From NCBI GenBank assembly GCA_963989245.1, contig OZ022342.1:71258801-71322800 (forward strand): a DNA stretch of 64,000 bases, read 5' to 3'. A program made the translations under genes and the position numbers. Origin of the DNA: Nansenia antarctica (Eukaryota; Chordata; Actinopteri; Argentiniformes; Microstomatidae). Positions 11,717 to 22,000 of this stretch are shown piece by piece (position 1 is the stretch's first letter; every line of letters begins with the position of its first letter). The notes under the pieces were generated by a model. It was not told the DNA's origin. It did no database searches and was given only the letters and a program-made list of their open reading frames with translations.

Positions 11717-14700
11717 CCACGCCAGGCTAGAGCATTGCAGCAGCAGCAGCAGCAAGCCCAGCAGGCCCAGCAGCAGCAGGCAGCAGCCGCAGCGGCGCAG
11801 CAACAGCAAGCCCAGCAGGCAGCAGCGCAGCAGCAGGCCCAGCAGGCAGCCGCAGCGCAGGCCCAGCTAGCTGGGTCAGTACCGGGCCAGGTAAGAGAAC
11901 CCACAGCCCTGCCGTGTGTGTGGGGAACCGGACCCAGACCGGACCAGACCAGACAGCCAACGGTCAGGACTTGGCTCTGGCCACACTAGGCCCGGAGTGT
12001 GAAGGCATGCTTGCAGAATGGCGGGTTGACTCTGGGTTGATGGTGCTGGGTTGATCGGTCCGTTCGTTCGTTCCGGACTCGCAAGCGCCGTGTTTTGTTG
12101 GCAGCTGCTGACTTGCGGATGGAAGGAGGGATGGTTTAGAAAGACAACTTCTCTTCCCTTCTCTTCTCTTCCCTCCTCTTCCCTTCCCTTCTCTTCTCTC
12201 CTCTCCTCTTCTCTCCTCTCCTCTCCTCTCCTCTCCTCTCCTCTCCTCTCCTCTCCTCTCCTCATCTTCTCTTCCCTTCCCTCCTCCTCTCTGTTACTGT
12301 ACCTTGAGCTTTCTCTGTACCCAGGTAGCAGTGCTTGTTAGCATTGCATAGAGAAATGCAGTAGACCCTCGCTGTTTGCCGGGCTCATACAGTGACGTCA
12401 TCCCGCTGGACCCAGGGAAGCTGTCGCGTAAATGAATGCAGTTTTCATACGCGGTGCTTTAACGCAAGCTTCAGATTTTTCTCCTACTGTTCTGTTTGGC
12501 GTGGGTGTGTCGGCTTGGTGTCACTCTTTGTCTCTGTCGCTCAAACAAGGGATGGAGAGTTTGGATGCGTTTGTTTTTCACCTTAACACTCCCGGACCCT
12601 CTTGTCTCTCCACCAAACTAGTTCACCGAGTCCACCTCCTCACTGTTACCTCCTCACCCTATCACTGTTACCCCCCCCCCAGTTGGAACTCCTTGGAAGC
12701 TGTATCACAGAGGATGTCTCTACCTCAGAGCTTCTACTATAGAGTGTCTTGCCCCCCCCCACCCCCGCCATGCATGTGTGTTCAGGCAGCCGATATTTTT
12801 TGCAAACGCATGCCTGCTATGTTCTTGACACGCATACCAGTATCCCTCCCTAGATACACCAGTATCCCTCCCTCCCTAGATGTGGCTGGCATCATTCTCC
12901 AGACACACCTCCTTTGTGCCAAACTGTATATTTGAGGTATACTACCTACTACCTATTAATGACCAGACAACTATGTTTCCAGTAAGAAGTTATGGCTTGT
13001 CAAAAGCAGCAGAAGAGCACCACCCACCCATAACTTCAGCTAGATGCACAAACAAACCACTACCCATAACTGCACAAACAAGGTTTTCCAGCACACAGCT
13101 TTTGTGTTTGATGCTACAGTGCTGTGTGTTGGTCCGCTGTACTTCACACAACATGTACTCACAACTGGGACAGGTTGTAACAACATGGACTCACCTCTGG
13201 GGAGGATGTAACAACACGTACTCACCACAGGGGGGCAGGTTGCTTAGGATTCAAAGCTTCCCCCAGACAGCCTGATTCAAAGCTGAAGTCTGATCGCCCC
13301 AATACTACCTCTGATCAATACTACCTCTGATCAATACTACCTCTGATCAATACTACCTCAGAGATCAGTTGAAGTAGTTGAATCACCGGCCAGCTTCGAG
13401 GGTTCCATCACGATCATGTTGTCGCATTCATCCCTGCATGGTGCAGCCAGTGACCTGAGGAGGAGGAGGAGAGAGCATGCACCCACTGTCTGCAGCAGGC
13501 CTCATCACTGTTGTCATGGCAACCATAAGCTCACATGCTGCCACGCTCTAAACCCGACGATAGGGTCACATGCTTGGCAACGCTGGCCCCGGCTGTGTGT
13601 GTGTGTGTGTCTCTCACACCGGTGCTAAACATGCGATTGTGTGTGTCTGACTGTGTGTGTGTGTGTGTGTGTGTGTGATGGTGTGTGTGTCTGATGGTGT
13701 GTGTGTCTGACGTGTGTGTGTGTCTGACGTGTGTGTGTGTCTGACTGTGTGTGTGTGTGTGTGTCTCTCACACCGGTGATAAACATGCGATTGTGTGTGT
13801 CTGACTGTGTGTGTGTGTCTGACGGTGTGTGTGTGTGTCTGACACTGTGTGTGTCTGACTGTGTGTGTCTGACGCTGTATATGCGTGTCTGACCGTATGT
13901 GTGTCTGACTGCGTGTGTGTTTCTGACCGCGTGTGTGTGTCGTCAGATCGTGTGTGTGTGTGTGTGTGTGTGTGTCAGACCGTGTGTGTTTGTGTACCTT
14001 TTTTTTCTTGTTGTTGCTGTGCGTGCTGCACTGCATGCGCCTCCCATCGCCGCTGCTGCTGCTGCATTTGTTGTTTTGCCCGTGACATGTGTGTTGTCCC
14101 CTCTGTCCTCCTCCAAGATGATGATGCGCCCCGGGATGCAAATGCCACCGCGGCTGCCCCGCGCCGCCCCGAACCCCGCCCCGAACCCCGCCCTACCTCC
14201 AAACCCCGCTGCCATGGGAGGACAGCAGATGCCACAGGTACTTACCCCAGGGTAGATGGACTACTCACCTGACCGCCCCCCCCCCCTAACCCTGACCCTA
14301 ACTCCCCCCCCCCCCCATGGGCTATGGTGATAACCGCCTGACCCCCCCCCTGACCTTAACCCTAACCCCGACCCCCTATGGTGATGATAACCACCTGTCC
14401 TATGGTTCTTGCCTCCTTATATCAATCAATCAAACTTTATTTATTTATATATATATTACATAGCACAACTCATGCATTGAATGCAACTCCCAAGTGCTGA
14501 ACAGGAAAACGGTAGTAAATAAAATACAATACAATACAATACAATAAAACAATTTAGGAGATAAGAAATAAGATAAGATGAATACAACACAATACCCCAA
14601 CCCCACCCCCTCTGGATCTCCTCCCCACTCTACCCCCCCCACACACACCCTCCCTCTAGTGTAATTAGATGGTAGCTCCAGCGTTACTTTATGCTGAGAG

Positions 14701-15619
14701 CAGGTTGACGTGGAGTCAAAGAATGCCAGCTGAGCCTTGGACATCTAGGCTGCTGTGTTTGGTGTCCAAGGAAGGAGGATGTTGATGTTGAACTGTGTTG
14801 CTTAAGTGTGATCAGGTCACCTGGTCAGTAGCCAGCCAGTTGTGTAATATGGTAAGTATCAAAACAAAAGAGTTGTATTGTATTTCCTTCCTGTTTCCCC
14901 CCCAGTAGGTTGTCATTCACACCCTGGATGGCGTAGAGGCGGGAGGAGGATATTGTGATGTCATAAAGCAGGGTGTCATATTACGCTCCTCAGGCCAGGT
15001 GACACAGCTCCCAACCCTCTCCTGTGATTGGCTCGTCTGGTGTAAAACCCTTCGGTTCTCTGTCGCCCCCCCTCCCCCCCAGGTCCAACAGCACCCCATG
15101 ATGTCATCGCCCTCTCCGGTCCAGGTCCAGACGCCCCAGTCCATGCCCCCCCCTCCCCAGCCCCAGCCCTCGCCACAGCCCCCCAACTCCTCCCAGCCCA
15201 ACTCCGTCAGGTAGGGACACAAGACAAAAGGACACAAGTGGCTCTTTTTTGCGTCTAGGTTGTATCTGATCTTTTTGCTTATCAAACTAGGTAAATACCA
15301 CATAAAAGACTTGGCACTCTAGGTGAATTCTTTGGAAGTTAAGTGAGTTACAGGGTTCCCACAAGTCCTTGAAATCCTTTAAAGTTTGTGAATTTGAGAA
15401 AAATAAATCAAGGTCTTAAATGTTTTTGAAAATAGACATGGGTCATTGAAAGTGCTTGAATTCCCCTCTCTCTCTGTCTAAAAAGAAATAAGATATATTC
15501 ATTTTTTTTTTACTTCAACTAGTTCTGTCTCAAACTATGTCGTGTTGGGTCTTTGAATTTAAGTCAACTGAGTCTTGAATTTGATGTTTCAGAAGGTGTG
15601 GGAACCCTGGAGTTAGTTA

Positions 15620-15664
<45 letters not shown>

Positions 15665-16052
15665 TGTTCGGTGTGGTTTCAGCTCTGGTCCCACGCCCTC
15701 GCCGGGGAGCTTCCAGCCCAGCCCGTCCCCCCAGCCCTCCCAGAGCCCGGCCACGGCACGCACCCCCCAGAACTACGGCGTCCCCTCCCCCGGACCCCTC
15801 AACACCCCAGGTACTGGCTGCCCTCCTCTGATTGGACGCTGAGAGCTGCGTGTGTCCCATCACGTCTCTGCTTACTGTGTGTGTGTCCTATCACGTCTCT
15901 GCTTACTGTGTGTGTGTCCTATCACGTCTCTGCTTACTGTCTGTGTGGTGTTTCACGGTCCATAGGCTCTGAGTTCTGATCAGGTGTGAAACCCACTTAG
16001 CTTCACATTCCTCTGCGTGCCCTGTCTCTCTGCAGGGTTAGTGAGTGAGTGA

Positions 16053-16087
<35 letters not shown>

Positions 16088-19000
16088 CGTGCGTGCGTAC
16101 GTACACGTGCGTGCGCCAGGTCAGTGACTGCGTGCCCTGTCTCTCTGCAGGGTGAGTGTGTGTGCGTGCGTGCGTGCGCGTGCATACACGCGCGTGCGCC
16201 AGGTCAGTGACGGCGTGCCCTGTCTCCCTGCAGGTAACCCCAGCTCGGTGATGAGTCCGGCGGGGGCGTCCCAGCTGGAGGACCAGCAGTACATGGAGAA
16301 GCTGAAGCAGCTGTCCAAGTACATCGAGCCGCTCCGCAGGATGATCAACAAGATAGACAAGAACGAAGGTCCGTGTCTCAGGGCTCCCGCGCTGGTCTTA
16401 AAAAGGCGTAAAGTCTTAAATCCAGCAATCCAATTTTCAAGGCCTAAAAAGGCCCCGAATGTCTGTTATTAGGTCCGAAAATGAGGTGCTGCTAGGTCTT
16501 AAAACGGAGATCCTGCAAGGAAATCAGTCCGATCACATCTACATTTACGTGGAAATGAATCAAGCTGGAACCCCAGAAATGCCAATTCGCTCCCTTTTTT
16601 TGTCTGTATGGCAGTGAAGTCCCTAATTTCATCACCTCGAGGATGACAAAAAGCTACCATATGGTGTCGCGAATCGGTCTAAAATTCTATTCAAAGAGGT
16701 CTAAAAAAAGGTCTAAAAAGGTCTTCCATTTGACTTGTTGAAACCTGTAGGAACCCTGGTATGTGTTGACGTGTTGTTGTACTGACGGTGTTTCACACAT
16801 CGACCAGGCTGTGGCGGGCCGCCATAGTCTAATCATTTCTCCCACCGTAGTCTTAATTTGTCTTACCGTAGTCTCATAACGAACCAAAAGTATTTTTAGC
16901 GCGTTTTACAGCGCTGCTCGCGCTGTTGGGGGAAATGTTCGTTTGAGCAGGTTCGCGGAAATTACATTTCAAAATTATTTTTAATACGCGGTTCCACCCC
17001 GCCGCAGTCTCAGAACATTTCTGTGGGGAAACACTGATGTCTGCGCCTCTCACCACCTCCCCTTACTGACCCACTCTGCCATTTCCTTTCTCTTTCCTCT
17101 CACTAAAGACACTTCCTGTGTTTCCACAGATAGGAAGAAAGACCTGAGTAAGATGAAGAGTCTGCTCAACATCCTCACAGACCCCAACACCAGGTAAAGT
17201 CAAAACCAGACACACAGCGCTCTTCTGCTAAAGAGCGCTGTGTGACGACGTGTTTTTCCCCAAAAAATATCGCCTGTATTCCTGACGTTCGTGTTGATCG
17301 GGGCGGACGCACTTTTTACGGTCACACCAAATTACCAAAACGGGTCACGTGGTTTTAGTGTTGCGCAGCGCTCTTTAGTGAAAGCAAATTGTGTGTGTGT
17401 GCATGCGTTTGTTTCTCCAAGTGTGTTCAGGTGTCCGTGTAGTCCTTAGCAACGGTAGTTCAATTCCCTCTGGTCTCCTGGGCGTGTAGGTGTCCCCTCA
17501 GGACGTTACAGAAGTGTGAGATCGCCCTGGAGAAGCTGAAGAACGACATGGCCGTGGTAAGATGACCTCCCAGGCTCCTACAGGGCTGGAATAAGAATCA
17601 TAAGAATAATAATAATAATAATAATAATAGTAGTAATAATAATAGTAATAATAGTAGTAATAATAATAAATAATTATGTTCACTTCTCAATGTTTTTCTA
17701 GTGGCAAATGTATGTAGATCACCCATTGAAAGTAATTTAAGTGAAATCTGTGTGTGTGTGTGTGTGTCTGTGTGTGTGTCTGTCTGTCTGTCTGTCTGTG
17801 TGTCTGTGTGTGTGTCCCAGCCGACCCCCCCGCCCCCCCCCGTGCCCTGCACCAAGCAGCAGTACCTGTGCCAGCCTCTGCTGGACGCGGTCATGGCCAA
17901 CATCCGCTCGCCCGTCTTCAACCACTCCCTCTACCGCACCTTCGCCCCCGCCATGACTGCCATCCACGGGCCGCCCATCACGTACGTGCTGCCTCACACC
18001 ACCACCATACCATACCTCACCACGCTACACCTCACCACCACCACCACACCACCACCACCACCTCACCACCACCACACCTCAGCCCACTACCACCACCACC
18101 TCACCACACCACACCACCACCACCACCTCACCACACCACACCTTACCACCACCTCACCACACCACACCTTACCACCACCTCACCTCACCACACCACACCT
18201 TACCACACCACACCTTACCACCACCACCACACCACACCTTACCACACCACACCTTACCACCACCACACCACACCACACCACCACAGCACCACCTCACCAT
18301 ACCACCACTGTTATGTATGTAGACAATAACATCGCTAATTCCCGATCAAGAATGGAGGCAGAGACGGCGAAACACTTTGATTATCCGTAGTAGCTTTACT
18401 GAACACATCGCAGGTATACAGGCATCAACACTTCCGCATTTACCTATCCGCTTTTTATCACTCCAACTACGGTGGTCCACATAGCTCAAAATTACACTTC
18501 AATACATAACATATTTCCTCCCCCCTTAAATGATAATGTCCACATTAGCATCATACACATTAAATGTCAACTAGGGAGAGATGGTAGACAGGGTTAGCAC
18601 CAGGCGCTCAGGAGGTTTCCTGTCTCTTGGGGGATAGCGCCTCAGCACCGGAGAAGGGCTGGGTTCCAGCTCGGTCACAGGGCATTCGATCACCGAGGGG
18701 TCTGGAGGTGCTGGCTCTACTGCAGGCGGCGAAGGTGTGGCCGCTGCAGGTACCGGCATGCTCAGGTGTGGTGTCAGCTCGTCCGTGAACGTGAATCCTG
18801 ATGCCCCGGATGTGGGGCTGGTCACTCCTAGCTCTCTAGGCAACAACTGGTCCACGTGCCTACGCCATGTCTGATTGTCTTTGGTGTGAACATGATAGGA
18901 AACAGGTCCAGTCTTCCGGAGGACCGTGGCAGGGGTCCATTTCTCCTTAGTAGTGTAGTTGCGTGCGAGGACAGAGTCTCCAACATCAAACTGTCTGTCT

Positions 19001-22000
19001 TTAGACCGCTTAGCTCGCTGATTTACTTGTTCCTGCTGTTTCTCATGGACTGATGTTTCCGTTGAGGTAGGTCGCAGCAGATCAAGACGTGTCCGAAGCT
19101 GCCTCTTCATTAGAAGGTAAGCTGGCGAGGTCCCAGTCGTTGCATGAGGGGTATTACGATACTTGAATAGAAAAGTATCAAGGCGTTGCTTCAAGGGAGC
19201 CTCACTCTTGGATGCTTTGAGGGCATGTTTTACAGTTTGCACCATTCTCTCCGCCAATCCGTTGCTGGATGGATGGTATGGATTTGAAAGGATGTGCTTA
19301 ATTCCATTGTTCTGTAGGAAGTCCTCCATCTCTGTTGATACAAAAGATGGCCCATTATCAGTGACGATCTGCTCAGGGAGTCCAAATCGACCAAACATCT
19401 CCCTCAATATCTGAATGGTCTTCCCCGAGGTGATGGTGGACATGACAGCCACCTCAGGCCACTTTGAGTGTGCGTCCACGGCCACCAGCAGCATAGCTCC
19501 ATCAACTGGTCCTGCAAAATCCAGATGAACTCGTTGCCAGGGACACGCTGGCCAGTCCCAAGGATGCAGCGGAGCCAGGCTTGGTGTGTTTCTGATGACT
19601 TGACATGATGGGCATGATCTGGCTTTAGATTCAATGTCATAGTCTAGCCCAGGCCACCAGAAGTAACTGCGTGCAAGCTCTTTCATCCTGACGATGCCAC
19701 AATGGCCTGAGTGTAGCTCTCTCAGGACTGGTTCTCTCAGCTTTGTCGGGATTATGACCCGCATGCCCCAGAGCAAGCATCCAGCCGTCACCGTCAACTC
19801 CTTCCCCCGCGAAAGGTAAGGCTGAAGATCCGGTGGTGCGTCAGGAACCTGTGACAGATCCCCTCTCATGACGCGGTCAAACACCCTGGAGAGGATGGGG
19901 TCCCCCTTTGTTTCCTTCCTGACACGGTGAGCAGTCACCGGGGCACTCTCCACCATGTCAAAGTAGAAAATGGTTTGCTCCTTGCTCTTAGGGTGATCAG
20001 GAAGTGGAAGGCGTGACAAAGCATCCGCATTGGCGTGTGCCCCTGACCTCCGGTACTTAATTTCATAGTTGTGAGCACTGAGGAGCAGTGCCCAGCGCTG
20101 CATGCGGCTTGCTGCCAGGGTCGGTATCCCTGCATACGGACCCAAGATGGATGTCAAAGGACGATGGTCGGTCAGCAGGGTGAACCTCCTTCCGAACAGG
20201 TAAGTGTGGAACTTTTTAATTCCAAAGATAATGCTTAATGCTTCTTTCTCTATCTGTGGATAGTTCCTTTCTGCTGTGCTCAGCGTACGTGACGCAAACG
20301 CGATGGGTTTGTCTTCTCCAGTCGGTGTGATATGGGACACCACGGCGCCCACTCCATATGGCGATGCGTCACATGCGAGTTGGAGAGGCAAGGACGGGTC
20401 GAAGTGTGTTAACACCCTCTTGTCGGTCAATGCTGCTTTGGCTATGTTAAACGCTGCGTCACATTCTTTTGACCATGACCATGTTTTGCCCACCCTCAGT
20501 AGTTCGTGCAACGGCTTTAGCCGCGTAGACAGCTGTGGAATAAACTTGCCATAATAGTTTAGAAGCCCAAGAAAAGATCTCAACTGGCTCACATTCTCGG
20601 GAGCAGGAGCCTCTGAAATGGCGGTCACTTTAGAGGGCGCTGTGTGGAGCCCGTCTGCATCGATGACATGGCCCAGGTATTCCACTGCTGCCTTGAAGAA
20701 GTCGCATTTTTCCTGGCGAACACGTAAGCCATATTCTTCAAGTCTTCCCAGAGTTTTATCCAGGTTCAGCAGATGTTCTTCATCATCCTTTCCAGTCACC
20801 AAGATATCATCCAGATAGCATTGCACACCAGAGAGACCACTCAGGACCTGATCCATGGCCCTCTGGAACACTGCCGGGGCGGAGGTGATGCCAAACGGCA
20901 GACGGTGATATCTAAAGAGACCCTTGTGGGTGGTGATGGTGAGGAGCTCCTGTGACTCTTTTTCAACATGCATCTGTAGGTAGGCCTGGTTCAGATCGAT
21001 TTTACTGAATTTCTTACCACCAGCCAACCCAGCAAACAGGTCCTCAATCACTGGAAGAGGGTATTGTTCAACAGTCAGCACCGGGTTAACAGTTACCTTG
21101 AAGTCACCACACAGGCGAACTGATCCATCTCTCTTGATTACCGGGACCACGGGGGTGGCCCAGTCGCTGTATGGTACTGGCTCAATGACCCCAATCTTCA
21201 CCAGCCTCTGTATATCAGCGTCGACCTTTGGCCTGAGTGCATAGGGAACAGTCCTGGCTTTCATAAAGCGTGGTTTGGAATCAGGTTTGACCTGCAGCTT
21301 GACTGTGATGCCTTTCATGCTCCCCAGCTCGTCTTTAAACACAGCTGCATGTCGCTTTAACACTGCTGATATGCCGGTGGTATCTTCTGATACTGCATTC
21401 ACCTTTCTCCAGTTCAGACGCATCACCTCCAGCCATGGTCTGCCCATCAGTGCTGGATAGTCCCCTCTGACCACATAGATCGGAAGCCTGACTTTTTGTC
21501 CATTTAATTCAACTAGGACCTTAGCCCTCCCAACCATGGGGACGGTTTCACCTGTGTATGTTTTTAGAATGAGCTTTGCCTGAGTCAATGGCATATGGTT
21601 CAGTTTTTTCTTGAACAGTGTCTCTGACATTAGTGATACAGCGGCTCCAGTATCGATTTCCATCGTAATGGGATGTCCTTCCAATAACGGGGTGACACTA
21701 TAGGCTGCCGAGCCTCCTTTTACAGTTAACACCTTTATTGGTAACTCCTCTTCTGAGTCTGTTCCACTGCTGCTTGTCTGTCCCTGCTTAACACTGTGCA
21801 GTTTCTTCTTTGACCGCCAGTTGTCTGTGTTTGCCTTGTCTGACTTTTTCCTATCTTTAAAGGTGTCCTTTGTTGACTTCTCTCTCTTAGCTCTACAAAC
21901 CCGCTCAATGTGTCCCCTCTTGTCACAGTGATGGCATAGGAGCTCCCTCGCCCAGCATTCTGATGACAGGTGATCACGTTTCCCACAACGATAACATTCC

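Noticed and set aside
14270..14370. Interstitial telomere repeat
   Set aside because: Only isolated CCTAAC units among C runs; also near 23651. Too short and irregular for (TTAGGG)n.
17701..18390. 229-codon frame rich in His/Thr
   Set aside because: Only the segment 17821-17981 is coding (med15 exon 15); the rest is the CACCA array.
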